A stretch of DNA of 55,387 nucleotides. It comes from an uncultured Lachnospiraceae bacterium. GTDB lineage: Bacteria > Bacillota > Clostridia > Lachnospirales > Lachnospiraceae. Each line of letters starts with the position of its first letter. Positions within the stretch are counted from its first letter, which is position 1. Below are positions 15,777 to 24,088 of the stretch, one piece after another. The position numbers and the translations under genes were made by a program. The DNA lies in NCBI GenBank assembly GCA_910584945.1, contig CAJUDY010000025.1, positions 1 through 55,387 on the forward strand. The letters are read 5' to 3'. The notes below the pieces were generated by a model, which was not told the DNA's origin, ran no database searches, and worked only from the letters and a program-made list of their open reading frames with translations.

Positions 15777-15851
15777 GGTATGGTTCCTCCTCTTTTCTTT
15801 CTGTCATACAGGCTTTATTTTCTGATCCCGGACATGCCGCCATTGCCCCCG

Positions 15852-16409
15852 CTACAGCTGCATGCCAGGACTCTGCACCGGCTCCGGCCCGCCAAAGGCG
15901 ATGGTCTGAAAGCCCCGTTCATCCACATAGTGGAATTCGCTCCCTTCCCCGTCATACAGCTCGATCACATCCGACATGGACAGGGAATGGCCCGTATATC
16001 CCGGAGGATGCAGGCCCGTGTTGAACTTGTTGTAGATCTCCTCCAGGTTATTGGTCTCGGCCTCCCCGTCAAACACCAGCTGGTAATCCTCCGGGGAAGG
16101 CTCCCCGAACCGCTCCCGCATCCGGTCATAGCTGATGAACTTCATATGCACGTCCACGGACGGCTTCAGCTGCCAGATCCGGATGTTCTTTAACACCAGG
16201 CCGTCCGACAGGTCATCCTGCCCGTTCATCAGGCGGTCATAGACGCCGTCCCGCCATTCCACCTCCCGGATCCCTTTCTGTTTCTCCAGAAAACGGTTCA
16301 GCCCGTCACCGGAAAAAAGCGGGTCCACCACGGCCTTGTTCCCGGTGACATACCCGGCCAGATTCCCGAAGTACAGGATCCTTCCGTTTTCCATGCGTAT
16401 CCCCCGCAC
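15852..16409 (-). CDS. YodL-domain protein with Met tail (GTG start)
   Basis: 185 residues from a GTG at 16409 that has AGGAGG exactly eight bases upstream. The C-terminal part (about 85-180) follows the YodL-like domain of Firmicutes mobile elements: IRIWQLKPSVDVHMKFISYD, DYQLVFDG, LEEIYNKFN, GHSLSMSDVIELYDGEGS and FHYVDERGFQ. The biochemical role of YodL domains is unknown. The N-terminus (ILYFGNLAGYVTGNKAVV) is shared with similar element proteins. It ends in SPGMQL, a variant of the shared tail. It may be an accessory factor of conjugation. Confidence 0.72.
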   Translation of the reverse strand: MRGIRMENGRILYFGNLAGYVTGNKAVVDPLFSGDGLNRFLEKQKGIREVEWRDGVYDRLMNGQDDLSDGLVLKNIRIWQLKPSVDVHMKFISYDRMRERFGEPSPEDYQLVFDGEAETNNLEEIYNKFNTGLHPPGYTGHSLSMSDVIELYDGEGSEFHYVDERGFQTIAFGGPEPVQSPGMQL

Positions 16410-16426
16410 AGGGCATCCCTCCTTTC

Positions 16427-17020
16427 CTATGTGAGTTCCATGCTCCCGCCGTCCGCCTGCCCCTGCAGCTTCCGTAAGTCTGCTTCATCCGGGAACACCA
16501 TTTTCCCGGCCACCACCTCCATCACGCAGAAATCGTCCCGGTCACACAGCATCACTTTATGCTGGTAGGGTTTCTGCATTTCAACATAGTCCATGGCTTC
16601 CTTCTCGCTGCACAGCCAGACCCCGGCTGCATAGCGCCCGTCTTCCAGAAAACTGTATCCGGAATAGAGCGGTTCATGCCCTTCTAATGGGAGTGCCCCG
16701 ATGGGACGGATCTGGGACAGCTGCAGCTTTGCCTGTTCCGGAAGAAGCTGCGGCTTTAAGGTTCCCAGGATCTGGGAGCGCCGGAAACGGGTTACCTCCC
16801 CGTTCTCCAGGCTGACTCCTGACACGGTATGCTCCACGGAATCCGGTTCTGCCCCGCTCCCTCCTGTACAGAAATAAAGCTGGTTCCCACAATTACCGGG
16901 AAATATATCCGGGCAGGCCACGATCACTTTTCCTGTCAGACATATGCCGTATCCTGTTTCCTTACAGTCCTCTGCTGCATAGGCCCGCTTTTCATCTTTT
17001 TCTTCTGTCGGTCTTTCCAT
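16427..17020 (-). CDS. Hypothetical element protein with Met tail
   Basis: 197 residues, soluble, with no recognised domain. The ATG follows GAAGGAGGGATGAAGGG. The sequence contains beta-rich stretches (GICLTGKVIVACPDIF, then QHKVMLCDRDDFCVMEVVAG). Upstream of the last part there is a W-containing segment (YAAGVWLCSEKEAMDYV). It ends in DGGSMELT, in line with the tail motif. It lies 17 bases before the YodL gene and 4 bases after the AbrB-like gene, so it is cotranscribed with both. Confidence 0.6.
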   Translation of the reverse strand: MERPTEEKDEKRAYAAEDCKETGYGICLTGKVIVACPDIFPGNCGNQLYFCTGGSGAEPDSVEHTVSGVSLENGEVTRFRRSQILGTLKPQLLPEQAKLQLSQIRPIGALPLEGHEPLYSGYSFLEDGRYAAGVWLCSEKEAMDYVEMQKPYQHKVMLCDRDDFCVMEVVAGKMVFPDEADLRKLQGQADGGSMELT

Positions 17021-17024
17021 CCCT

Positions 17025-17303
17025 TCATCCCTCCTTCTGGCGCATCAGCCCGGATAAATCGGAGATCAGGCTCAGACGGGTATCGTCCGGCATGATCCGG
17101 ATGGCCGCCCGCACATAGGCTTCCACTGCCTCCGGGGACTGATCTCCTACTTCAACGATGCTGACCTTCCGCACCGACACCTTTCCATCCTGCAATCCCA
17201 GGCCAACGATGTCCCCATACTCCATCCCGGCTGCATTCCGCATTTCCTTCGGAATCAACACCCGTCCTTTCTGATCCAGCAGCTTGTACACGGATTTACC
17301 CAT
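17025..17303 (-). CDS. AbrB/SpoVT-type DNA-binding protein
   Basis: 92 residues. The N-terminus (KLLDQKGRVLIPKEMRNAAG, then YGDIVGLGLQDGKVSVRK) is the swapped-hairpin AbrB fold seen in AbrB, SpoVT and MazE. A C-terminal helical region (SPEAVEAYVRAAIRI) follows. It is likely a dimeric or tetrameric repressor of element genes; it could also be an antitoxin, but no MazF-like toxin is adjacent. AGGAGGATTTTTGG precedes the ATG, and the start overlaps the previous stop by eight bases. Confidence 0.78.
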   Translation of the reverse strand: MGKSVYKLLDQKGRVLIPKEMRNAAGMEYGDIVGLGLQDGKVSVRKVSIVEVGDQSPEAVEAYVRAAIRIMPDDTRLSLISDLSGLMRQKEG

Positions 17304-17724
17304 CCAAAAATCCTCCTTTCTCCAGGATCTCCATGGCCTCTTTCTCTGTCATGTCCAGCAGCCGGAGCATTCCGTAAAACGGCCTTCTGGCTGCAGTCAG
17401 CGGTTCCTCTTTCCCGATCAGAACCGCCCCTTCCACTGTCTGGACCACCAGCTCTGCATCCAGTGGGATCCCTGCTTTTTCTAACAGTACATGGGGCAGC
17501 TTCATCTCCGCCTCTTCCGGTGGTTCCATACATTCGGCCTTCCAAAAACCTTCTGCAGAGAGGAACAGTCTCCCATAGCTGTTCTCCGCCCGGACAGGCT
17601 TCCGGCTGCCATAGGCGAGATACACCGGATCCCCTGGCCCTGCCCCCATGGTCTCCAGCACGCCAGGGGGCAGGATGAGGCTGCCGTCACCGGCAATAGC
17701 CCCCTTTACTTCCATCTGGTTCAT
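17296..17724 (-). CDS. AbrB-like tandem swapped-hairpin protein
   Basis: 142 residues from the ATG at 17724, which has GGGAGGTGGATGAC upstream. The first AbrB-like hairpin (VKGAIAGDGSLILPPGVLE, then GDPVYLAYGS) and a second one (EMKLPHVLLEKAGIPL, then LVVQTVEGAVLIG) suggest two copies of the fold in one chain. A helical C-terminus (FYGMLRLLDMTEKEAMEILE) follows. It overlaps the AbrB/SpoVT gene, so the two may form a hetero-oligomer or a regulator pair. The DNA target is unknown. Confidence 0.65.
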   Translation of the reverse strand: MNQMEVKGAIAGDGSLILPPGVLETMGAGPGDPVYLAYGSRKPVRAENSYGRLFLSAEGFWKAECMEPPEEAEMKLPHVLLEKAGIPLDAELVVQTVEGAVLIGKEEPLTAARRPFYGMLRLLDMTEKEAMEILEKGGFLDG

Positions 17725-17725
17725 G

Positions 17726-18109
17726 TCATCCACCTCCCTCCCCGTTTCCATCCGGTTCCTTTTCCCTTTTCAGTTCCTCACAGAATGCGGCCACGGCCTC
17801 CTCATCCCCATGGATGTCCGCCGCTTCCAGCTGTGCCACAAGGGCCGCGATCCGGGCGCATTCCTCTGTCAGCTCCTTCAGCCGGGCGCTGGGGCTGTAA
17901 CCTCCACAGGTGCGGATATAACCCTTCACCCGGCAGTCGTAGAGTCCCGTCTTCTGACTTTTTAAGAGGGCAAAGTAAAGCCCCACCATGCATCCGTCCG
18001 CGATCTGCACTGTCGGCATCCCGTCCCAGCCCGCCAAAAGCCGCTGTTTCCCTCCGGTCTCTTCTTCGATCAGGGCTTTTGCCCACCGCAGTTTCTCAAT
18101 CCCTTCCAT
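17726..18109 (-). CDS. Hypothetical protein between methylase and AbrB-like genes
   Basis: 127 residues from the ATG at 18109 (GGGAGGTGAGAGTGACG upstream), overlapping the 3' end of the methylase gene by 14 bases. It has an N-terminal helix (EKLRWAKALIEEETGG), a short beta-rich middle (CMVGLYFALLKSQKTGLYDC) and a C-terminal helical, coiled-coil-like region (LKELTEECARIAALVAQLEA). The family is not recognised. Tight overlap with the methylase suggests that the two are made together. Confidence 0.55.
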   Translation of the reverse strand: MEGIEKLRWAKALIEEETGGKQRLLAGWDGMPTVQIADGCMVGLYFALLKSQKTGLYDCRVKGYIRTCGGYSPSARLKELTEECARIAALVAQLEAADIHGDEEAVAAFCEELKREKEPDGNGEGGG

Positions 18110-19046
18110 CGTCACTCTCACCTCCCGGCATCCAGTCCCCAAACAGGCTCATCTGCTGCGGCCCGGCCAGCTTCCGTTCTTTGGGGTCATAATTTGTGAT
18201 GATCAGTTCCGGATACTCACAGCCGTTGTCATACCGCTGCGCCAGGTTGTTGATCCGGCTCACCGCCGTGATCTGCCGCCCTTCATACAGATCCCGGATA
18301 TACCCGCAGTCATTGTAGCTGACCATCCATTTCCCCTGGCAGTTGTTCAGGGTATCCCGAAGACGCACATGGTCCTGCTTCGGGAATTCCACCGCATAGT
18401 GGTCCTCCGTCATGTAATAGGGCGGGTCACAATAAATAAAAGCGGTTTCCCGGTCATACTGGCGGATGAGCGCCTCAAAATCCTTGTTTTCGATCACCGT
18501 GTTGGCAAGCCTCCGGGACGCCTCCCAGATCAGGGAGAAGGTTTTTCGCACATCAAAGGGCTGGCAGCCATAGGAAGTACAGCCGCTCCCGTAGCTGTAG
18601 CGAATCAGCTTGTAGAAGGCCACGGCACGCCGCACATCCCCTGGGGACGCATTCTCCAGCATCAGGGTTCTCATATCCTCAAACTCCGGCAGGGGCAGGT
18701 TGTGCTTTGCCAGCTCCAGCTCCCTGGCCATAAACGGGGCATCAAACTCCCCCTTGTCCAGAAACTGCCGGATCACGTTAAATTCATCCCGGCTGTTTAA
18801 CGGTAAAAAACCCAGGTCACGCAAAAACTCCCAGGTCTGCTCCCTGACACAGGAATATAAGTTTGCCAGGTTGGAATTGAAGTCATTGTAGACCTCCATC
18901 ACCTTCCCGTCCGGAGGCCTGCCGAACAGCACCCAGCCTCCGCCCCCGAACACCTCGATATAACGGTCATAGCGGGCGGGGAACATGTCATAGATGACTT
19001 TCCGCAGCGCTTTTTTCCCGCCGACCCATGAAATAAAACTGTTGAT
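18096..19046 (-). CDS. D12-class DNA adenine methylase with ATC start
   Basis: A Dam/D12-type N6-adenine methyltransferase. The AdoMet motif I region is VEVFGGGG-like (YIEVFGGGGWVLFG) and the catalytic motif is DPPY (FIYCDPPYYMTED). From the first ATG (18986) it would be 296 residues and lack the family's N-terminal SFISWVGGKKALRKVIYD segment. That segment is encoded in frame from an ATC at 19046, with AAGGAGG nine bases upstream and a TGA just before it. The ATC sits exactly where relatives start with ATG-Asn-Ser-Phe, so it is either a rare initiation codon or a start-loss mutation. It may protect element DNA from restriction. QMSLF near the C-terminus (18141-18155) resembles a sliding-clamp-binding motif. 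Confidence 0.85.
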   Translation of the reverse strand: MNSFISWVGGKKALRKVIYDMFPARYDRYIEVFGGGGWVLFGRPPDGKVMEVYNDFNSNLANLYSCVREQTWEFLRDLGFLPLNSRDEFNVIRQFLDKGEFDAPFMARELELAKHNLPLPEFEDMRTLMLENASPGDVRRAVAFYKLIRYSYGSGCTSYGCQPFDVRKTFSLIWEASRRLANTVIENKDFEALIRQYDRETAFIYCDPPYYMTEDHYAVEFPKQDHVRLRDTLNNCQGKWMVSYNDCGYIRDLYEGRQITAVSRINNLAQRYDNGCEYPELIITNYDPKERKLAGPQQMSLFGDWMPGGESDDGRD

Positions 19047-19115
19047 CTTCTGTCACCTCCTTCTTCTGATTTACTGAATATACATGGAGAACTTCCTTTT
19101 CATTAATATCTCTGG

Positions 19116-20312
19116 TCACATGGTCTGGCAGGCACATCCTCCCATCTGCAGGCCGTCCTCCTGGACTTCGTTTTCCGAAAGATCCAGTCCCTGCTCCATG
19201 GATACCGCACCATAAGAGGTCAGTTTCATACCTGCCGTTTCGTACTGGGCCATACCGTATTGATAAAAATCAAATCTTTCAAAAGCCGGGTCCGAACAGT
19301 CCACACCCAGGTTCTCCAGGCATTCTCTTCCATAATCCCCATAGCTGACCTGACTGGGATCGAACATATACTCATTCAGCCGGTCTGCCAGCCAGAGGGA
19401 CCGTTCCACGCTCTTCCAGCCGTCAAACTCCAGGACTGCCTTGTATTTCAGACGTTCCCCAGAGGTCATCTTCTCCAATTTACCTGCCAGTTCATTCAGC
19501 ACCCCGATGTCCTCATCTGGACCGATGTGTTCCTCAAAAACAGGAATCATACTGCTGACCTCTGTGATCCTGCAGCTGCTCAGGCATGGGGAAGAGACGA
19601 AATTCCATACATGGACCAGTTCCCCGCTGTGGCAGGGCAGAAAAATCCACACATCACCATTTTCCGGATGGTCCCGCTCCTCGATGCGTACAGACAAAAA
19701 CGTCTTTGTCCCCAGTTCTGTTTCCGGCAGCTTTTGGCCGTCATAGATCTCCTGCCAGCCTTCTTTTGAGCGGAAGCAGTAACCCTCTCTGGTAAATGCG
19801 CCCTTTTCCGAATGTCTGAGATATGCCCCCACTTTTGCCGGATCCATCAGAGCGATCACTTCATCCGGCAGGTCCTGCAGGATCCGCACAAAGTCTCCGT
19901 CCAGCGCATTCTCCCCCAGATCCGTATCTTTCACGATACCGGGCAGGAAGTCAAAGTATTCCAGGTTGACCGTGGCATTGATCAGGTCCTTGATGGAGCA
20001 TTCATGGCCCCTGCGCTCGGTCTCCATACAGGCCAGCACCCCTTCATACCGGGAGATCTCTTTCTGATCCATCTGCCCGACCCTGCCGGCAAGAAAGTTC
20101 ACCTCCTGCACGTCCGCTTCTGTCCTGGCCAGCCGTTCCCGCAGGAAATCCGGCCAGCCCCGGAAGGTGATCATCCGATACTCCCCGTCCACCGGCACCC
20201 TGGCCCGCTCCATGGCATCCTGCACCAGTGCTCTGACAGCAGGCACTTTCAGCTCTGCTCCCCGGTATTCCGGGCAGTCTGCATATTTTGTTGCTGCGAT
20301 CGTCACATACAT
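19116..20312 (-). CDS. ArdA-like antirestriction protein, two repeat blocks
   Basis: 398 residues with two blocks of the ArdA type. Each has a helix like VNFLAGRVGQMDQKE, a Y/F-x-x-x-P step (EYFDFLPGI), then a D-x-x-x-x-G-x-x-x segment and a glycine turn before a strand (GAFTREGYCF). The second block begins near VLNELAGKLEKM. ArdA proteins are DNA mimics that inhibit type I restriction enzymes during transfer. ATG directly follows the TAG stop of the next ArdA-like gene. It ends QMGGCACQTM. The family call is by pattern only. Confidence 0.58.
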   Translation of the reverse strand: MYVTIAATKYADCPEYRGAELKVPAVRALVQDAMERARVPVDGEYRMITFRGWPDFLRERLARTEADVQEVNFLAGRVGQMDQKEISRYEGVLACMETERRGHECSIKDLINATVNLEYFDFLPGIVKDTDLGENALDGDFVRILQDLPDEVIALMDPAKVGAYLRHSEKGAFTREGYCFRSKEGWQEIYDGQKLPETELGTKTFLSVRIEERDHPENGDVWIFLPCHSGELVHVWNFVSSPCLSSCRITEVSSMIPVFEEHIGPDEDIGVLNELAGKLEKMTSGERLKYKAVLEFDGWKSVERSLWLADRLNEYMFDPSQVSYGDYGRECLENLGVDCSDPAFERFDFYQYGMAQYETAGMKLTSYGAVSMEQGLDLSENEVQEDGLQMGGCACQTM

Positions 20313-21965
20313 CTACATCCCTCCCATCTGGGGACCGCTGCCCTCCGGGAGCCTGTCCAGGAACACATCCTCCGGCAGGATCTCAAAGGAATCTTCCGGC
20401 TGCCAGAACCTGACATACAGGATCCCGCCTTCCTCCTGGAACTCCCTCTGCTCAAAACCTTCTCCCCATCCATCGGAAGCCTGGCCGCTCCAGCTTTCCA
20501 TGATCGTCCCCAGCTCCTGCGGGAGCAGCCCGCCCCGGCTCACTACGGTCATTGTCCCATACAGACAGCCATTCACTTCCTCAATGCCGGGGAACATGCT
20601 GACCACCCGCTGTTTTAACAGCTGGTTGTCCAGATACACGGCCAGTCCCCGGTCTCCTTCATGGGACCAGTCCTCCTCATTGATCCGCTCCTGTATGTCG
20701 GACGCATACTGCATCAGGTCCCGGCCATCCAGGACGGACGGTGTCTCCCCCATATTTCCCCATTCATCCTCTTCAAAAAACTCCCCCTGGACCGGGCTGA
20801 ACAGGCGGGTTGTGACCAGGTCTCCGGAAAACTCCCGAAAACGCCACTTATCGCTGGTCACGATGCCATGGGAGGTCTCCACCGCCCCGGTCTCCTCCAT
20901 CAGCGCCTTTGCCATACGATCCATGTCCACGAACTGCTCAATAAACCCGTCCAGGTAGTAGACCTCGCTGTCCTCCAGGATATGGTGGACATACTCCTGC
21001 GGACTGTCCACGCCTTCCGGACACAGCCGGTAGTCCATCAGGTTCCCTGCAGCCTCCAGTGCTTCTTCCAGCGTTCTGGGACACTCTGCCTCCAGCACGG
21101 CATACAGCTGCTGGAGCCGTTCCTCTGTCCCATCCAGCACTTCTTCCATGAAAAATGTGGCCGCCCGGTTGATCTCCTCCGCCCCCAGACCGGCAGGCAG
21201 ATAATCCGTCAGGTCCTCCCACCCCACAAAGGACGTATAAAAGCCAAATCCATCCAGGTTCTCCACCCCAAAATGTTCCCTTGCCAGCGCGATCCGCTCC
21301 CTGGGAGCCGGAATCGACAGGGCATAGTCCCCGTAGGGACTCCTGTATCCTTTCTGATACAGATGCAGCAGGATCAGGCCGCCCTTTTCATATCCGGGAT
21401 GGATATGCCTGCCGTTCCCATAGACTTCCTCCGGCACGGCCCCTTCTTTCTTTAAGACCAGCCCGCTGGGGGAGAACTCCCCTTTATGGCGGAGGAAATA
21501 GGCGGAGGACACCCGCTCATGGTCCAGGAATCCTGCGATCTCTGCAGGGACTTCGATTCCCTTATCCTTTTTCAGCATCATCCGGGACAGCTCACTCTGG
21601 TCCGTCCCGTGGGGAATCCGTTCATACTGGTCCAGGTTGTAGGAGAGGTTGATGATCTCTTCCAGTGTCCCCGGCTCCTCCATCCGGAGCGCAGCTGAGA
21701 ACACGTCCTGTTCCGTCTGTGTCAGATATCTGATCCGTCTGGCCAGGAAACTCAGTTCCTGGCGATTTTCCTTTTCTTCAAAGGAAAATCCTTTGAGCCG
21801 TCCTTCCAGGTAGGGGACGGACGTCCGCGCCTCCTGAATCAGTACTGGTGCCTCCGGCCTGGCATCCCCAAACTCCGCAAGAGCCTTATCCACCTCCTCA
21901 TAGGAGGCCGGCAGCGTCAGGCAGACGGTCCTGCCCGCGTTCCTTCCGATATACAATTTCAACAT
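20313..21965 (-). CDS. ArdA-like multi-domain antirestriction protein A
   Basis: 550 residues. Block 1 (about 68-190) has LARRIRYLTQTEQDVFSAAL, NLDQYERIP and a D-x-x-x-x-x turn. Block 2 (about 250-370) has LYAVLEAECPRTLEEALEAA, DYRLCPEGV and DMDRMAKAL. The C-terminal module (about 430-530) has RGLAVYLDNQLLKQRVVSM, then DGWGEGFEQ; it recurs in the 22605 and 24151 genes. It ends in GPQMGGM. The ATG overlaps the preceding gene's stop by seven bases. It is probably an ArdA-type DNA mimic with an extra domain. The acid-rich composition fits this. Confidence 0.58.
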   Translation of the reverse strand: MLKLYIGRNAGRTVCLTLPASYEEVDKALAEFGDARPEAPVLIQEARTSVPYLEGRLKGFSFEEKENRQELSFLARRIRYLTQTEQDVFSAALRMEEPGTLEEIINLSYNLDQYERIPHGTDQSELSRMMLKKDKGIEVPAEIAGFLDHERVSSAYFLRHKGEFSPSGLVLKKEGAVPEEVYGNGRHIHPGYEKGGLILLHLYQKGYRSPYGDYALSIPAPRERIALAREHFGVENLDGFGFYTSFVGWEDLTDYLPAGLGAEEINRAATFFMEEVLDGTEERLQQLYAVLEAECPRTLEEALEAAGNLMDYRLCPEGVDSPQEYVHHILEDSEVYYLDGFIEQFVDMDRMAKALMEETGAVETSHGIVTSDKWRFREFSGDLVTTRLFSPVQGEFFEEDEWGNMGETPSVLDGRDLMQYASDIQERINEEDWSHEGDRGLAVYLDNQLLKQRVVSMFPGIEEVNGCLYGTMTVVSRGGLLPQELGTIMESWSGQASDGWGEGFEQREFQEEGGILYVRFWQPEDSFEILPEDVFLDRLPEGSGPQMGGM

Positions 21966-22591
21966 TTCTTTTCTGGCCCCCTTCCTTTCCTCTCTTCTTT
22001 TTCTGCCATGATCCCGATCCCGTGCCGGCTGATCAGGATGCCGGTTAAGATCACCTGCAGGAGCCGGTCACCGATCAGCTCCGGGTCCCCCAGTTCCGAT
22101 AAGGACAGTCCCGGCCTGCCGCCGCACATCTCCTTTGCGGCACACAACAGGGCGTAGCCATCCGGTTCTATGCCATGAACCGCCATCTCCCTGTAACGGA
22201 TCCCGTTCTTTGTAATGCATGGTTTTGCCTGGTTCCATAAAAAATTGTCCGCACTCAGCAGGAACAGGGCCGCCGCCCTGCCATGGTCGGCGCACAAGGA
22301 TACATAGTCGCCGTTCCCGCAGATCTCCCGGAACCTCTTTTTATGCTGGCCGCTCCGAAACATGAATTCTTTCACCTCCCCTCTGTTCTTCAGATTGATG
22401 ATGCGGACAGCCAGCCGGGATGGTGGGATCTCCTCCAGGAAGAACCGCACAAGTTCCTCATATGGCGCTGGCTGCATCTGCTCTGGTCTTCCCCGGATGA
22501 TCCCGGAGCGGCGGGGTGAAAATCCAGGGATCTGCCGCATCCCGGATTCCAGTTCCCGGAGGGCTGTCTCTTGCAAAAAATGTCCTCCCAA
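21959..22591 (-). CDS. Hypothetical protein (TTG start)
   Basis: 210 residues from a TTG at 22591 with GGAGG seven bases upstream. It looks soluble and mixed alpha/beta, with segments SRLAVRIINLKNRGEVKEFM, YVSLCADHGRAAALFLLSAD and a hydrophobic C-terminal helix (RLLQVILTGILISRHGI). The family is not recognised. It is embedded between ArdA-like genes and overlaps one, so it belongs to the accessory operon. It lacks the Met tail found on its neighbours. Confidence 0.55.
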   Translation of the reverse strand: MGGHFLQETALRELESGMRQIPGFSPRRSGIIRGRPEQMQPAPYEELVRFFLEEIPPSRLAVRIINLKNRGEVKEFMFRSGQHKKRFREICGNGDYVSLCADHGRAAALFLLSADNFLWNQAKPCITKNGIRYREMAVHGIEPDGYALLCAAKEMCGGRPGLSLSELGDPELIGDRLLQVILTGILISRHGIGIMAEKEERKGRGPEKKC

Positions 22592-22604
22592 ACATCCACC
22601 TCCC

Positions 22605-23135
22605 CTAAGCCATTCCCATCCTGGGACTCTCCTGTTCCACAGTCTGGTTCTGGTCTGCCGCCTGGATCCCTTTTAATTCCTGTTCTGTCCGGATCCGGTT
22701 TCTGGAGGCTGCGCCGAAATCCACACAGAGCCGGCACCCTTCCTCACACTCAATGTCCTGTTGGACGAACCCTTCTCCCCAGCCGTCCGCCATCTGCCCG
22801 TACCACTCGCTCTTCAGACGCTCTGTCTCCTCCGGGGACAGTTCCTCCCGGCATTCCACTTTAAGAACTCCCCAGAGACAGTAATTCCAGACTTCTACAG
22901 CCGGATGCATGCTTACGACCTTTTCCTTTAAAGGTCCCTCATCCAGATATTCCGCAAGCCCTGCCCTGCTCTCCTGGATCCAGTCCTTTTCCAATGCCTT
23001 TTTGATCGTCCAGTCATATCCGCTCAGGGCATAGCCGTCCATGGACGTGCAGTGGTCCTCGCTGTCATAAAAAGCGCCCACCAGGGGACTGTACAGCCGC
23101 ATCCCTGCAGGCGCTTCTGATTCTTTAATCTTCAT
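22605..23135 (-). CDS. DGWGEGF-module protein with Met tail
   Basis: 176 residues from the ATG at 23135 (GGAGGAGCGGAA upstream), overlapping the end of the PP-loop gene by 11 bases. Its core is the module found at the C-terminus of the 20313 and 24151 proteins: RAGLAEYLDEGPLKEKVVSM, then LWGVLKVECREELSPEE and ADGWGEGFVQ. Here it stands alone with a short N-terminus (APAGMRLYSPLVGAFYDS). The tail is ESPRMGMA. Function is unknown; an antirestriction-related role is inferred from the shared module. Confidence 0.6.
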   Translation of the reverse strand: MKIKESEAPAGMRLYSPLVGAFYDSEDHCTSMDGYALSGYDWTIKKALEKDWIQESRAGLAEYLDEGPLKEKVVSMHPAVEVWNYCLWGVLKVECREELSPEETERLKSEWYGQMADGWGEGFVQQDIECEEGCRLCVDFGAASRNRIRTEQELKGIQAADQNQTVEQESPRMGMA

Positions 23136-24012
23136 TTCCGCTCCTCCATTTCTCAAAATCCGTCAGGCTCATCTGCCCTTCCACCTGGAAATCCTCCATC
23201 CACCAGGAAAACACATCCTCCGCCGTCCGCCATCTGATCTTTCCTCCGTCCCTGTGGATCACCTCCAGCATCCGCCCGAAGGCCTTCGTATAGGCATGCC
23301 GGTAGGTGGGGAACAGGGCAAACTCCTTCCACCGGGTCTTCCCCGCCATGGGGCAGCCGATGCAGCCTACCCGGAAGAAGCCCATGTCATACAGCGGGTT
23401 CATGGGGAGCCGCTCACTGCGGATGTATTCCCATACATCCCGGTCCGTCCAGTCCACGATGGGATTGCAGATCCGCTTGCCCTTCAGGGCGCAGCTCTCA
23501 AACAGCCTCCGATTGTCATCATTGTCATTGTTCAGGATGATCTTCTTTTCCGGGTTGGCAGTGAAATTTTCATACACGCCCCGGTTGTTCCTTCGCTTCA
23601 CGCTCTCCGCCCACCGCACCCCGGTGGTGATGAAGCGGTCCCGGCAGGTGGCCTCCTTCAGCACCTGACAGCAGTACCGCTGCAGTCTGGTAGGCGGGAA
23701 TTTCTTCATGGGAATCAGCGTCCACATGGTGACCCGCCCGCCTTTGTATACAGGATAGTTGATTTTACAGGGGACTCCCTGTTCCTCCAGCTTCCGAAAG
23801 GTCTCCCGCACATAATAAATAGTCTGGGGCGCATCCGCCGTGGTCAGGTTATGCTGCACTTCATAAGGGATGCCGGCTCTCCTTACGATCTCCCGGCACA
23901 CGCAGCTGTCCTTCCCTCCGCTGTCCGTGACCACCAGGGGGCTTCCATACAGGGCGAAGGACATCTGGGACGCTGTCCTCACCCGCTCGATCGCTTTCTG
24001 CTCTAAATCCAT
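23125..24012 (-). CDS. PAPS-reductase-family PP-loop protein
   Basis: 295 residues. The PP-loop is SGGKDSC (near residue 31), followed by a PAPS-reductase-type fold. Cysteines sit in RYCCQVLKE and VGCIGCPMAGK, which could hold a 4Fe-4S cluster, as in DndC and assimilatory APS reductases. Family members on mobile elements are linked to DNA sulfur or base modification, but no dnd or ParB/sulfurtransferase partner is seen here. The start at 24012 has no good SD; a downstream start is possible. QMSL lies near the C-terminus (EGQMSLTDFEKW). A terminator lies 75 bases upstream. Confidence 0.8.
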   Translation of the reverse strand: MDLEQKAIERVRTASQMSFALYGSPLVVTDSGGKDSCVCREIVRRAGIPYEVQHNLTTADAPQTIYYVRETFRKLEEQGVPCKINYPVYKGGRVTMWTLIPMKKFPPTRLQRYCCQVLKEATCRDRFITTGVRWAESVKRRNNRGVYENFTANPEKKIILNNDNDDNRRLFESCALKGKRICNPIVDWTDRDVWEYIRSERLPMNPLYDMGFFRVGCIGCPMAGKTRWKEFALFPTYRHAYTKAFGRMLEVIHRDGGKIRWRTAEDVFSWWMEDFQVEGQMSLTDFEKWRSGNED

Positions 24013-24076
24013 CCAAAAGGGAGTCAGATATCTTTTCCCTGGCCAGGAACCCCGCCTCCTTTCTTTCTGGTCTTGT

Positions 24077-24088
24077 TTGTGCGCACAA
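24077..24088. repeat. 12-bp palindrome upstream of the PP-loop gene
   Basis: TTGTGCGCACAA is a perfect palindrome lying just downstream of the terminator hairpin on the minus strand and 65 bases before the PP-loop start. Its position fits an operator for that gene. The overlap with the terminator's T run means a combined control site is possible. Confidence 0.45.

Noticed and set aside
17025..17724. A MazEF-type toxin-antitoxin pair
   Set aside because: Both proteins look like AbrB-type DNA binders; neither has a MazF/PemK toxin pattern.
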